Below, in pieces: positions 12,256-24,833 of a stretch of DNA of 64,000 nucleotides. The notes below the pieces were generated by a model. That model was not told the origin of the DNA. It was given only the letters and a program-made list of their open reading frames with translations, and did not search any database. The stretch is from Vanilla planifolia (taxonomy: Eukaryota; Streptophyta; Magnoliopsida; Asparagales; Orchidaceae). The translations under genes were made by a program, and so were the position numbers. Position 1 is the first letter of the stretch. Each line of letters begins with the position of its first letter. The stretch lies in assembly GCA_023846275.1 (NCBI GenBank), contig CM043870.1, forward strand, positions 10,859,527 through 10,923,526, written 5' to 3'.

Positions 12256-14705
12256 ACAATTTAGAAAACAATCAAAATCTTTATTTAATCCTAAGATGGA
12301 GATAGCTATAAGAAGACCTTAATATTTAATCCATCTAAATTTATTTGGACCAATCTATCCACAAATCATTGGACAAAAGATATATGGGTTTGTTGTAGTG
12401 GATGATTATTCTAGGATCACAAAAGTATTATTTTTGAGAAACAATAATGCTAAAAATTAGAAATTTGTGCCTTTAGTTACTAGGTTAGAAAAGGAATATG
12501 ATATGTCTCTTTCATTGATTAAAAGGATCATGGCAGAGAGCTTAAAAATGAATTATTTGCAAATTTTTTAGTCTCCATGGCATTTCTCATAGTTTCTCTT
12601 CACCTAGGACCCCATAATAAAATGAGATAGTTGAGAGAAAGAATAATTTATTGTTAGATTTAGCATGGTCCTTATTGAATGAGTAAAATATTCTAAAATA
12701 ATTTTGAGTTTAAGCTTTCAATGTGGCTTATGTGTTGAATAGAGTCCTTAGCAGATCACAAATTATTGTTTCATCTAACGAAGTTTTATATAAAAAGAAA
12801 CTAATGATTTTGTATTTATATGTGTTTGGGTGAGAATGTTTTATTTTAAATAATAGAAGAATGACTTATAGATACGTTTGATTGCAATTTTGATGAAGGA
12901 ATGTTTCTAAGATATCTTAGGAATAGTAGAGCTTATAGAATTTACAATAAAAGTATTTTAGTTGTAAAAGTGACAATTTATGTGATATTGATGAAACACC
13001 TTGTGAAACTTCATGTAGCCAACTATCATTTGAACATTAGATAAATTAAAAGAGTTAATCCTTGAGGATGAACTCCATAAATAACCAAGGAAAAGTAATA
13101 GTAGAGGATGACAATGAATGTATTAAAGATTAGAAGTTTGCCAAAGATCATCCTGAAGAATTAGTAATAAAAGAAATAAGTGAGTCAAAATTATAAGTTC
13201 CATCAATAATGCAACATTTTTTTCATGATTTGAGCCTACTTTAATTGATGTTTATTTTAGTGATGAGTCATAGATAGCTATAATAAATGAATAATTACTA
13301 CAATTTGTGAGAATGAATTATGGGACCCACTAATTAGACCTGATGGTAAACTCATCATTGGAATTAAAGGGGTTCTTATGAACAAGATTGATGAAAATGG
13401 ACATGTAATTAGAAATAAGATAATATTGGTAACAAACGATTATTTTTAGTTAGAGGGAATTGATGTTATAGAGTTCTCTGCTCTTATGGCATGAATTGAG
13501 GTAATAAGAATACTACTTGCATATGAAGCCACAATGGTTTCAAATTATATCAAATGAATGACAAGAGAATATTTCTAAATGATTACATAATTCAAGTAAT
13601 TTATGAAGAATAGTTCCCAAAATTTGAAATTTATGATAAATTGGATCATGTTTATTAAATAAACAAAGTTCTATATGGGCACAAGCAAGCCCCAAAGGGC
13701 ATGAAGTAAAATGTTATGCTAGTTTCTCATTTTAAATGATTTAATTAGAAAAAAAGTACATAATATTCTTATTTATTTTAAATTGTATGGAAATCAATGA
13801 ATATGTCAAATTTATGTGATGACATAGTATTTGGAGCTACACATGCAGGATGTGTGAGAGATTTGCTAATTTAATGAAGAAAAAGTTTAAGTTGCATATA
13901 ATGGGCGAGTTAACTTTCTTTTTGTGACTCCATGTTAAGCAAAAAAATGAAGAAATATTCATCTCATAAAACAAGAACTTAGTGGAGCTTTATAAAGATT
14001 TGGATATAAAAATATGAAAGCAACAAGTACCTATTCGACAAGGATGAGAAATGCTGTTGACATTAAAATGTATAGTGGAATGATTGGTTCAAATCAATAT
14101 CTTACTATCAATAGATTAAATTTAGTGTTTAGTGTTTATTTGTGCTAAGTTCCAAGAAACGTTTGAGGAATCCCTTCTCCAAGAAGTAAAATGTATTTTA
14201 AATATCTCTTTAGCATTAAATCACTAACATTATGGTATCCTAGGTGTGAACTAGGAATTGATTTGAATGCTTGCATAGTTGCTGATTTTTCTAGGAGTGA
14301 AATCAATAGAAAGATCACATCTAGAATGTGTCTAATTCTTGGTGGTTCTCTTATGTCTTGGATTAATTACAAGGAAAATGTGTTGTATTGTCTATTATGG
14401 AAGATGAGTACTTGCTAAGGGAAGCTATGTTGCCCAAGTTTAATGGATTAAACAATAGTTGTAAAGATTCTATTTCATGGTTTAGAAACATTCTAGTCTA
14501 TTGTAATAATGGTAAAGCAGTTTGTGTGAAGAAGAATGTAGTTCATAATTCCTGCATTAATCTTATTTATATTAAATATCATTTCATTAGAGGACATGTA
14601 GTAAAGCAAAGATTTTCTTTGATTCTGTTCTTTATTATGAGTAGCTAACTAGCATTTTTGCCAAGACTTTATCATTTGAAATCTTTATCAGGTAGAGACT
14701 ATTGT
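12256..14705 (+). pseudogene. Copia element D polyprotein relic (integrase, RT, RNase H)
   Basis: Three enzyme domains are readable across frames. Integrase (12256-12900): an LNLFGPIYPQ-like block followed by VVVDDYSRIT, which carries the first catalytic aspartate region, and a KxMAES block in place of the S-D-H-G-x-E-F site. Reverse transcriptase (about 13310-13990): LWDPLIRPDGKLIIGI, then IDENGHVIRNK, which matches the W-x-L-V-P-R-P...D-E-x-G-x-V-x-R-N-K start of copia RT, and later a YGxKQAP-like block near 13673-13700. RNase H (about 14055-14700): VDIKMYSGMIGS, the LWYPRC block near 14230, SEINRKITSRMC near 14295-14335, and a HFIRGHV motif near 14580. Stops and frameshifts occur throughout. 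Neither gag nor protease precedes it. The order INT-RT-RH is diagnostic of Ty1/copia, and the wording of the motifs is Sirevirus-like. Confidence 0.85.
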
Positions 14706-15118
14706 TAAGTGTTCTTAACCCTTTTGAGTGATTGCAAAATGGGTGAGAAACTAGGATTAGAATTTAGGTATTTAAGTAAGAAGTGTTACAATTTAGATTG
14801 AAAGCTAAATCTTTTTGTTGAAAGCTAAATCTTCCTAGAATATGACTATTTCTCATTTGGGGTTATGTTGGGTGCATAGATTTGTTGGGGAGAGCTTATT
14901 GAAAATGATGTAGTTGCATCCATTTCAATATTTCTACTTATTTTAATGTATATTATTTTGCTATTTTACATTGAATATAAAAATAGAATGTTGGAACAAA
15001 CTAAAAGAATATTTATTTTAGAAACTTCTTTCAAAATTATTCTAGTTAATGTTATGTTTTTACTTATTGTAAAATAATTCTTCTAGCATTATTTTTGTGA
15101 TCATTAGAGGGAGATTAT
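14706..15118 (+). other. 3' non-coding region and polypurine tract of element D
   Basis: No coding is recognisable beyond the RNase H end. The run agagggagattattg at 15105-15120 matches the polypurine tract plus LTR start seen in Sireviruses, and it places the 3' LTR start near 15119. An imperfect direct repeat of gaaagctaaatctt lies at about 14802-14832. Confidence 0.5.
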
Positions 15119-17326
15119 TGTTCCTTGACGATGACGATCATGAAACAATGATTTATGGCAACTAATAGATATCTAAGTTTTATTATACATGTAGATTTAG
15201 ATTATCAAAGTACTAAATGCTAAATGGAGCAAGAGTAATGCACTTGGAAATTAGATGAATCTAGAAGATGTTGCATAAGGATGGCCCAACTTGTAAATCA
15301 TGGAGCCATGAGCAAAACTCTTTGCAGTTTCCTAATTCACATGGAGCTGGACATTACCTACATTACCTTGGTTAGAATGTGATATATTTATCCTTTGTAA
15401 AGCTGCACTTAAGAATCATATCATTGCATGCATCAACTTATTAAATCATGTTTTTGGGATATTAAAGTTTTAAGTAACTACATTATCTTTTTGGTAATAT
15501 CATCACAAGTTATTTTATATTCAATTAAAGTCTTAAGCTAATAAAGTTATGTTTTAAACAAACCAAGTTCTTCACTACCAAATTATCACATCATATAGTG
15601 GTTAATATCATACTTTTATAGTCAACATTCTAACTTATATTAATAATTAAAGTCAAACATGTCATGGCATTATATGAATGATTTAGTCATCAGATAGATG
15701 TGACTATAATCTGGACATAAGATTGTTGCATAAACTTGATCATACAAGGTATTAACCTTTTACATATACCATCAGTCCTAAGAATTGGCTTGCACTAACA
15801 TCTTATGACTATTAAGCTTCCATCATATCAAAATGTAATCTATTTCCTCTTAGAGTTTTTAATAGATAAACCTAGTTATGATAGAACCTCTACGATTATT
15901 GCACCATATAAATATGACTTTATCATGATATTGTAGCTCGATTGTACACATAGTCCTTATATAATTAGTAAGTTGTGTTATGTGTGTTCATAATGGCTAC
16001 TTCATCTAGTATGATGTAAAGTATTGTATCTAGAAGATCAATTTGTTATCACAGAAAACTTAAATTACTCAAGTAAGAAATCTAATCACTATGTCAAACA
16101 AATATAATATTTGTATTGTATGAGGATGATTATTTATTTGTTAACCCTTAATGTTGATGGTCCACATTAACATATGATAGATATTTTCATTTTACACTTT
16201 TATCCTATATTCATATAGGAGATTAGAACAAATCTAATACAAGATTATTGTACAACTAAGATAAGTTTATCATATGTGTGCCACTATTCTTTTAACCCTA
16301 GTTTACAAATTACTATTTTATCATATAAGAGTTTAACTTTATGTTGTCATATCATACAATATTTTCTTAAGAGCTTAGTTATTAGGAAAAATAATTATTT
16401 TTTGATAGTGATTCTCACTTGTGTGATCCATTATAATTATTAAGATATACAACATTACACTTGTATGATCTCTATGATTGCATGGTATGATATATATAGA
16501 ACATGAGTGATGCACTAATAATTAAAGTTATATAATATGAAGACATTTGTAGTACTATTAAAATAAGTCATTTGAAACAAATTATCCTAGTTTCTTAGGA
16601 TCATTAAGATGGTGTTGGTTCTTTCTTCATCATTCAAATGCAATGTAAAAAATACACTAATATGAATAAAATCTTAGAATTGCAATGACTATTTTAATCA
16701 TATCTAAAAAGGTTAATTCATCATTGGAAGGTCTATAACTAGCTTTGCAACTAACATTGGTATAAATAAGGAATGTTTCCAAGTAGAAGTAGCTAATGTT
16801 TCAATATTATAAAAAATTAAGTCTAAAGAAAAAGGAAAATGTGATCCTTTTTCATTTTGGCTAAGCATTTACCTATTTTCTTCAATACATCTCACTCTTA
16901 AGCATTTCTTATCATTCAATTCATATTGGTAATATCACATACCCATTTAGTTTGGTGCAAAGCTTTAAAGAGTTTAAAGGTTAAGATATTTTGTGAGCTA
17001 TTGTAAAAAGCTATATTCAGTTTTTATTAGTTGAAGTTGTTATATTACTTTTGGATCTTTTATGATTACTATGCTATGTCTTAGTGAAAGCCTAATTAGG
17101 GTGATCGAGATGGATGTGGACATGGGTTAAGTAAAACCACCTAAACAAACCCATATAAATTCTTTACTTATTTACTATGTTGCTCTTACTCCATTTTCTT
17201 AAATGTTATGTATAGTATTTTCTTAATTCTTTAAAAAGGAAGCCAGTATTATAGTTGAATGCTTTATTTTTATTAATACCACTATTCACCCCCCTTTTAT
17301 GGTATTCGATGTTGATCAAAACTAAC
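15119..17326 (+). repeat. 3' LTR of copia element D
   Basis: The LTR begins tgttccttgac directly after the polypurine tract. Its interior (16130-16390) aligns with the middle LTR at 5090-5416. Near its right end it has actattcaccccccttttatgg (17281-17302), the C-rich block that closes Sirevirus LTRs, and it runs to aaaactaaca at about 17326. Gypsy gag sequence follows at once. No genes are seen in the LTR; short open frames on either strand here are unsupported. Confidence 0.6.
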
Positions 17327-18140
17327 AGTACTTCTTTACTAGGGATGGTGAGGACACTTAAAGTTATGGGAGAGGTTTTGCAAGTTAACATTTATGTCTA
17401 ATAAGATCTCAGGGTAGTATGACTTGCTTGTGTTGAGACACCTCAGATACAGCTTAAGGCATAAGTGAAGCATTCTTGGAGGCCTTCATGCCATTGAGGC
17501 CATGGGTCTTTGAAGGCACTACAAGCCTAGTCATGACAGATGATTGGCTAATATGTCAAAGCTATCGATATTATGAAATGTCTAATAGAGAGGATGTTTG
17601 TACTCATAGCATTAGTCTTGAATCAAGAGGTTATCCACTGGTTATGAGATTAATGCCTGATTATGTTCATGAATGTCTTAAATAGTAAGGTGCCTTGAAC
17701 TGAGTTTGATGCTCAATTTAGGGAGTGTTATGTGCTAGAATCTGCCAAAGCCAAAATGCATAGGGAGCACCATGTTGAAGTGGTTAGAGAGATTAGTTAG
17801 AAATGGAGCTATCCTAAGACTTTGAGGAATAAGAAGCCTAGTAAGTTTTATTATAGAATGAGATGAAAGAGATTTGTCCTTGGTTACCACTCTATAATTA
17901 TTCTAGCACATATAGTTAGTGAGCATTGGATAAAGCATACCAAGGAGTAGGTCCCAAGGTGCAACTAATGTAATAAGAGACATTATGGTACTTGCCATAT
18001 TAGGGAGAATGTTTACTCTATCTACCAAAATCTTGGCTACAAGAGGGTCACTTGTCCTAAGATGCATAAGATCATTCAGGGCATTCTTGGATGAAAGATG
18101 TTCTAGGATGGTAGCTATAGATGTATGCTCTCATGCAGCA
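17327..18140 (+). pseudogene. Ty3/gypsy element G gag relic
   Basis: The clearest open part (17476-17685) reads like the capsid core of plant gypsy gag, with a PxxFEG...DDWL pattern near the start. Further on there is an ALDKAY...-like stretch at about 17920-17945. At 17955-18065 there is a degenerate retroviral zinc-knuckle zone reading roughly C-N-K-R-H-Y-G-T-C-H ... N-L-G-Y-K-R-V-T-C-P, in which some cysteines and the histidine of the second knuckle are replaced. The gene lacks its N-terminal part, which was cut by or lies beyond the D LTR. Its downstream partner, the protease of the same element, appears only at 21740 because other repeats were inserted between them. Confidence 0.6.
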
Positions 18141-19137
18141 TGTCATATATAATATTTTAACAAAAACTTTTTATTAAGCAAATTTTTGGATATAATAGAA
18201 CCCATATAATAGATGATTCCACTTGTCCATCCTTTCACTCCTTGGCTTGATATTCCAATTTGGAAAGTTGACAATTACGCTCATAATGTGTCACCAACAA
18301 TAATCCATGCCCCTTAACCAAAAGACTACCCAATTGATTTAGGGTACTCACCTTTGGTTAAGACAATTAATGCAAGACATTATAAGTAATTAAACATGAA
18401 CATAAAAATCATGAAGTGTAAGAAGAGAAAATATAATTTGGGCTTACATTACATAAAGCAAATGTTTATCATAGGTTCAATGCATGAACCTTGGTAATGA
18501 GAGCTATGCAAGACCCAAAGAAGTTAGTCATGGGCTAATCAAGGAAGAAAAAATGAAGCAACCATGAAATGTAATCACTCTAACTTTTTTTTACAATCTA
18601 AAACAAAGCTCTAGAGTAGTCATATAATTAAAAGTACGAATTTAAAATGGTGGTAAGTGGCTCATAGTAGGTGACTCATGATAGGTGGCACATTTTATGT
18701 GAAACATTAATGAAAGTGTCAAAAATATTCAAATACATAAATAAAAGTCTTAAAGAAGTATGTAGAATGCATGCTTACGCATTAAAGAATTATGTGGGTA
18801 TAAAAGTCTTCAAGAAGTATGAAAGAAGCTTGTTCTTTTATTAAATAATTACGTGTAATCTCTTATTTAAAGGAACCTCAAAAACAAATGAAGGGTGAAT
18901 TGTTTGTGACTAAAGAAAGTGCATTGCTTGGTAGCTTGAGTTGGCTTAGTGACCTTCTCTTGGGTTCACTTCAATGAGTAAATAATTGATTTTTTCTTTA
19001 TCTTCTCAGCTTGATTTCCTCTTTTTTAAGAAATTTTGTCATATTTGTTATTCCATTTAACAAGTGATTACATCATTCCATCTCATGACTCATTCTTATT
19101 TCTCCTTCTACATCAATAACTTACCAACCTACATTAG
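18141..19137. repeat. Unclassified LTR-like insertion of about 1 kb
   Basis: This block separates the gag relic of element G from LTR C copy 4 and matches nothing else I recognise here. It contains two promoter-like TATA strings (gtataaaag near 18797 and tatttaaagg near 18863) and an approximate 55-bp direct repeat: aaaagtctt(a/c)aagaagtatg... at 18746-18800 and 18801-18855. It could be a short solo LTR or an extension of LTR C copy 4. I see no coding sequence. Confidence 0.3.
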
Positions 19138-21724
19138 TGTATCCATGGTGCCAAAGTAGCATGTAATTCAAACAATACATATTCACATACACAAATGGTC
19201 AAAGCTCATGTTAACCACAAATACAAAGCCATTGTAAGGGATAATATAAAATGCCAAAAGCAATGTTAAATAATAGAAATCCAATAATAAGTTTGACACC
19301 ATTCAAAGTTCATGAAATTTCTTTATCAAAATCATAGGAATGATATCACTACTACTAAGAAAAAGAATGAAAATAAATCTAATGAATGTTAGATGATAAA
19401 CATGTCAAGCGAATCCTTTGATCCTAAGCATACACCTATCTCCCTAATCTTGCATGTAAAAATATGGCAAAGTAATAAGAGATTATTAAGAAATCCTCAA
19501 GTCATATAGTAAAAATAACATGTATATATAAGGTACTATAACAACCTTTTGAAGAAAACTATAATCAATATCATGATTAGTGATTTTAAGCAAATACATA
19601 TTAATGTATTAGCTTAAACTAGAATAATTCTCGACCAAACTACTACATGAGATTATTATGCAACCCATTAAGATGTTTAGTGTCCCACCAACACTTTGGT
19701 ACTCCCTCCAAAAAAAATTAGTTAAACCTTTGATTAGGAACTTAGCACTCTCATTGAGACAATCACTTAAACCTTTGTTAAGAATTCCAACACTCATGTG
19801 AGACATGCCAATCACAAAAAACTTTAATCAAGCATCTAGCACTCTGATCCAAGACTTGTTCATTACATAAACCCCTAATTAAGAATTAAGCACTTTCACT
19901 TGAGAAATACCAATCACATAAAACTCTAATAAAAAATTTGGGACTCTCGACTAAAGCATGCCAATAAAATAAACTTTTGATCAAGAATATAATATTCTTA
20001 TCTATGACATGCTAAGCACATAAACCTTTGATTAGGAATATGGTATTCATTTGAGACCTATCAATCAAAAAGATTGAGGTTAAAAAAAATTTAGAATGCA
20101 CTACTCTCAAAAATTATATCTTCCATAAAATCATCGTACTCATCATATTGCCATTAATCCAACCTACTATCATCAACTATTTGACTTTTCCATAGGGTTT
20201 TCTTAGACCCTTAATCAATTATCTAGGGTTGCCTGTCATTTGTCTAAGGAATCTTAAGCTTATCATTAAGCCATAGTTCTATCATTTAGGATGTCAACTT
20301 ACTTTCTAGATACTTTAGGGATTCCTTTAAACTATAGCCAATCTATTTAAGGTACTTTACCATGATCAAGTGATACTTAATTTAATAGCCTTTGTCCTTA
20401 GCATTATTATGAATCTTCTTAAGGACCACTTTACCTATTGGCTACCCTTGAACTTTTGCTTAAGTCAATATTTCTAGCACATTTACCACATTTAGCTAAA
20501 CATTATATCTTGCATTCACATGAGTTCCATTAGTGATTCTCTTACCTTTTGGATGAACTTGAGCCACTATGCCCATCCCAAAAATTTTTCATATCTATTA
20601 TAGATCAATTCATTTCCAAAAAAAACTTATCAATATGATATCTTCCTTATAAGCATGGAATTTATTCATAAATTTCATTCCAATCAACATAATAGAACAA
20701 CTTCTTAGTTTACAATAAATTAAAGCATTTTAATCATGAGAAAGAAGATCATGCTAACATAATTCATCCAAATTATCATGGTTTTGCATGGAGTTCTTGA
20801 ATCGATGTTAGATCTTAACATTATCAAGAAATAATCCTCAAAACCCTAACATCAACTTCTTAGTTAAGAAGGAATATTGAACATTAAAGGACCATGCAAA
20901 TCTTCATGGCCATATTAATCATGGAATGACTTAATCATGCTTGTTAACAATTTTAACTAGTCTCACTTAAGTCATTTTCTTCTTATCATAAAGTTGATGA
21001 GTTGGAAGTTTAATAATTAGAAAAATTATCATACATCCACACCTTCACATGAAAATCTTTAAGAAGATAGCTAATTTCTTTAACTTAGATTTTATCAACG
21101 TTAAGTGTATAATGTTGAAGTTCATCACAACTTTAGCTACGTTGAGGACAACTTGAAAGGGATCTTCTTCTTTATTCAAGTCTTGAGATCACCTCCTTAC
21201 TTGATCATGGCTAATATTCCATCTCCTCCTCTTTGTCATGGTTTGGCCTCCTTGCTTAGATTAAGGACTAAGGTTTGAATACTCAACCACACAACCTTTT
21301 AATAAAACTTACTAGTAGACAAATGCCTATGATAGAGTCAAGCTATCAGACAATTTTCTTCTCTTAATTTCTAATGGAAAATACCACCCCACTAATCCTT
21401 GGTTGGTTGCATTCAAATATCCATGGTGTCATGTGTAGTTAATGGTTTAGACTAAAAGAATCCAATTACATTACTTAAACATAAAGTAAATTCAAATTCC
21501 AATTCACATCAAGAAAACTACCATCTACTTTTCCTTATTTGGACACATTCATGTGACGTAGATTTCTCCCTCCTTGAAGTTTAGGTCAAAAAGGGTTGCA
21601 TGATTAACCTAACTTATTAATTTATTGACCTTAACATAACCTAGCTAAATCAATTATATGGGCTATATGGGCTAGCCAAAGGTGAGAGGTATAAGATAGC
21701 AATAGATAGCTGAGGCTCCAAACA
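19138..21724 (-). mobile_element. Family C-like LTR copy 4, reverse
   Basis: The left end and the first 400 bp resemble the left ends of C copies 2 and 3. For example, the order caccta...ctaatcttgca...aaaatatgg near 19425-19475, followed by cctcaagtcatatagtaaaa...aacatgta, mirrors 59990-60060. The middle carries a minisatellite (19725-20075) not expanded in the other copies. The right part (20100-21724) keeps C-like vocabulary but is too diverged to align by eye. The whole lies between the gag and protease of gypsy element G, so it is an insertion into that element. The right boundary near 21724 is set only by where the protease relic begins. Confidence 0.5.
19725..20075 (-). repeat. Minisatellite, about 50-bp unit, about 7 copies
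   Basis: Seven successive units share the pattern ataaacctttgattaagaat, a (t)agcactctca-type middle and a gacatgccaatcac-type end. Unit starts fall near 19725, 19768, 19816, 19867, 19918, 19968 and 20020. Unit length varies from about 43 to 52 bp, with many substitutions. The other C copies appear to carry a related sequence only once or twice, for example ccaatcacattagccaacc near 60293. The array therefore grew within this LTR. Confidence 0.85.
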
Positions 21725-22215
21725 CGATCACTGATATGATTTTTCTTTGTGGAGTCATCTCTACTGTCTTCATTCATATAGAAGCATCACATTCTTTTTC
21801 TCGTGCTTGCTTGGGAGTGGATTATGAAGATAAAGTAAAATAATAACCACTATTAAAGGTGATTCTTAACTTCTAATAAGGATATTCCAATTGTGTAAAA
21901 AGTTTAGGGAGATATAGTTGTTCTTAGCTAGTGCTTTGTGGTAGAGCTAACCCAAGTTCCTATCATAGAAATCAAAATTATTGTAGCCATGGACTAGATG
22001 GCCTGACATGGTGTGGTGATCCACTGTTGGGAAAAGATGGTTTGACTTGGGTGCTAAACTCAATTAACATGGTTTACTTTGGAGTGGACTAATTGTTTCT
22101 AATGATTTCAAAGATCCAAACTTAAGTTTTATTTTAGTGAGGTTGTTTAACATGATTAGAATTTGTGATGAATATGTAGTTGGATATCCCAAACCTACAT
22201 GATAATCCAATTGTG
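21725..22215 (+). pseudogene. Gypsy element G protease and linker relic
   Basis: At about 21740-21850 the frame reads like a retropepsin of plant gypsy elements: SGVIS-like start, then ASHSF, which normally follows the catalytic D-[ST]-G. Here the preceding residues are H-I-E, so the active-site aspartate motif is gone. The protease-to-RT linker follows, with many stops. Together with the gag at 17.3-18.1 kb and the RT after it, this shows that one gypsy element was split by the insertion at 18.1-21.7 kb. A reverse-strand open frame at 22064-22261 is a shadow. Confidence 0.5.
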
Positions 22216-23440
22216 TAGGATTACTTGGATGTTTTCCTAATTCATTTACTATGCTTGCCACTAAAGCATAAGTTTTAATTTCTTATTAACTTAGACTAGG
22301 AGCTATCCTTATTACTAAAGCACCTTATCAAATGGCCACAGCATTATTGTAAGAGCAAAAGGTTTATTTTAGGATTTAGTGAACAAAGGCTTAATCAAAC
22401 CAAGGGCATCTCCTTAGTATATCCTTATCCTCTTTGTTAAGAAGTAGGGTAGTCAACACATATATGTAGATTACCAGAAGCCTAATAAGGTGACATTTAA
22501 GAATTGATATCCCTTGCCATTAATTAATGACTTGATGGCATAACTTTAGGTTTTTATGGCCTTCACTAAGATAGATCTTTAATTAAGATATCATCAAATC
22601 CAAATACAAGAGAAGGATATCTTCAATCAAGATATCCCTTACCATTGATTAATGACTAGATGTATCTTTAAACAAGGTTTTCCAAGTGCCCATTTTAGTT
22701 GGATTAAGTAGATTCTTAGGGTAGATTATTAGTGCTAAGGGAGTTTTAGTAGAGCTCAATAAGATTCTCACAATTATTGAGTAGAGAAGGCTAGCTATAA
22801 TGATAAAAATTAGTAGTTTCATGTGTCTTGTGGGTTACTACCATAACTTTGCTAAAATTTTTTATTACATCACCTTTGGCATAGTTGATAAAGAAGGGTG
22901 TGGTTTTTTCTTGGTCAAATCTATTAGAGTAGAGTTTTCATGAGCTGAAGGATAGGTTGAGTTTAGCTCTACTCCTAACTTTATTGAAGCAAATTAGGTG
23001 CTACAAGGTTTTCATTGATACATAGTACATTGATTTGGATGTAGTTCTTAAGCAAGATGGTTATGTAGAAGCCCACACTTCTAGATAGTTGCACTAGCAT
23101 TTGTGTAACTTCCCAACATTAAAAATAACCTTTACTAAAGTTTTAAGCTTTCTTGATAACTATTGTGATCACCCCAAATGTTTGGTGACAATACTTTAGG
23201 TGCAAGTAAAGCTTTATTAAACATGAAGTCCTTCACATTTTCACTTAGAGGAAGCTAAACTTAGAACAATGATGATGGTTAGAGTTTATTAAGGATTTTG
23301 ATCTTGATATCAAGTACTACCAGGTCAAGGTGAACGCAATGGCTTATACTTTGTGTAGGGCCATTGCTCTTGAGTGTATGTTTGTAAAGAGATCTAAAAG
23401 AGAGGTAGTGATGGGTGCCACAGAGTTTAAACCTTGTTGG
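22216..23440 (+). pseudogene. Gypsy element G reverse transcriptase and RNase H relic
   Basis: An upstream DVFP motif (YLDVFPNSF near 22227) and an APYQMA block near 22320 lead into RT. KGLIKPRASP, an LFVKK block, VDYQKPNKVTFKN and YPLPLINDL (22370-22540) follow the conserved gypsy RT order. FTKIDL corresponds to the F-S-K-I-D-L strand that holds the first catalytic aspartate. The Y-x-D-D strand is not readable. A thumb motif CLVGYYHNFAKIF lies near 22820. In RNase H the block LEFIKDFDLDIKYYQVKVNAMA (23285-23350; the first residue is approximate) matches the R-W-L-E-x-I-K-D-Y-D...Y-H-P-G-K-A-N-x-V-A-D-A end of the domain. Stops are dense. The domain order RT-RH-INT marks Ty3/gypsy. Confidence 0.8.
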
Positions 23441-24833
23441 AAGTATACGTTTTAGTGGCTCATCTTAGTGAACTTTGGATTCATGCTGATTGGATAAGTG
23501 AGTTGAGGAGACTTCAGAGATAAGAAACGAAGTCACAAGGAAAGATTGTGAGAACTTAGTAGGATGAGTGAAAGGAGTTTTTCTTAAGAAATATTCCCTT
23601 AACTTGTCAAGGTAGGTGATGTGTCCCACAACACTAGATGTTAAAGATAAGTTACTAAGGGAGGCTCTTAAAATCCTTTTATTAACAAAGAGGTTTAAAG
23701 AAGGATGTCCTCTTATTACATTTTTAAGTTCTTGGTATTTTAGAAAGTGAAAGTAGAACATTAGAAATCTAGCAATTTACTTTAGAATCTCACAATATTA
23801 GAGTAGAAGTGGGACAAGTTCACTATGGATTTTGTCTTTAGGCTTAGACCTAGTACTTGTATGATATGATATGGGTCATGATGGATCCATTCACCAAATT
23901 GGCTCACTTTCTCATTATTATGAAGATAAATTTAATAAACAAGCTAATAGAGTTGTTTTTGTAGTAGATTTTTTAACTACATGGAGTACCTAAAATAATT
24001 ATTTTTGATAGAGGTATAAAGTTCATAGCACAATTTTGGAATCACTTATATTAGGCTCTAAGGACTACTCTCGATTTTAATATTTCTTATCTTACATAGA
24101 AGGATGATCAATCAAAGATTATGATCCAAATCTTAGAGGATCTATTAAGACTTAGTGTGTAGTCATAATTCATAGATTGATATAGAGGGTTGTCATTGAT
24201 AGAATTTGTTCAAAACATATCAATTAACAATCAACATGGTGTTGTACAAGGTAATGTACATAAGGTGTTTTAGATCTCTTTTGTATTGGGCCTAGGGTGA
24301 GCCCAAGTAGTTATTTGGACCTTAGATTATTGAGTAAACAATGAAAGAGATCTAGATACTATGTGAGAAGATGCATATGGTTTAAGACTTTTAAAAGAAA
24401 CATTTTAATGATAAAAAATAACTAATGAGCTTTGTTATAAGAGATATGGTATTTCTTAAAGTTATTCCAATGTGGGCATAGTTCTAATTTGGCAATGCTT
24501 TAAAACTATGACACATGTATATCAGACTATATTAGATCATGGAGAGGTTTGGGACAGTAGCATCTTGGCTTCATTACCAGAGGATTTGGTAGAAATGTAT
24601 GATGTTTTCTACATCTCTAATTTGAAAAAGTATGTCATTAGTTGAAGCTAGATGCCTCTTATAAGGAGTACCAAGTGCATGTTTTGGAGCAGTAGTACAA
24701 GGCATCAAAGGAATAAGAGCTTACACTTTGCTAGAATGAGAGGTTACTTTGGAGGTGAAAAATGAGACGTGTCATAAATGGCTAGAGCTTATTTTTAGAT
24801 TTTGAGGATGAAATCAAAATTAAGGTGGGAAGA
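23441..24833 (+). pseudogene. Gypsy element G integrase relic
   Basis: KWDKFTMDFVF near 23808 matches the W-x-x-I-T-M-D-F-V entry to the integrase core. The following text keeps fragments such as the S-D-R...F-x-S-x-F-W region (23990-24045) and the zone before the N-N-S-Y motif (about 24210). At about 24440-24600 the frame reads VFLKVIPM...ALKL..MYI.LY.IMERFGTVA, the G-P-Y-x-I-x-x-x-x-G-x-V-A region of plant gypsy integrase C-termini. The element ends with aaggtggga at 24822, the usual polypurine run before Tekay-type LTRs. A reverse-strand open frame at 23465-23761 is antisense to integrase and not a gene. Confidence 0.7.

Noticed and set aside
17476..17685. Possible host gene on the plus strand
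   Set aside because: The F-E-G...D-D-W-L pattern and the zinc-knuckle remnant downstream identify it as gypsy gag.
19725..20075. CRISPR-like array (regular repeats of about 50 bp)
   Set aside because: The units are contiguous, diverged and without unique spacers, inside an LTR of a plant retrotransposon. It is a minisatellite.
23465..23761. 98-codon minus-strand open frame
   Set aside because: It is antisense to the gypsy integrase relic, and its sequence shows no recognisable domain.
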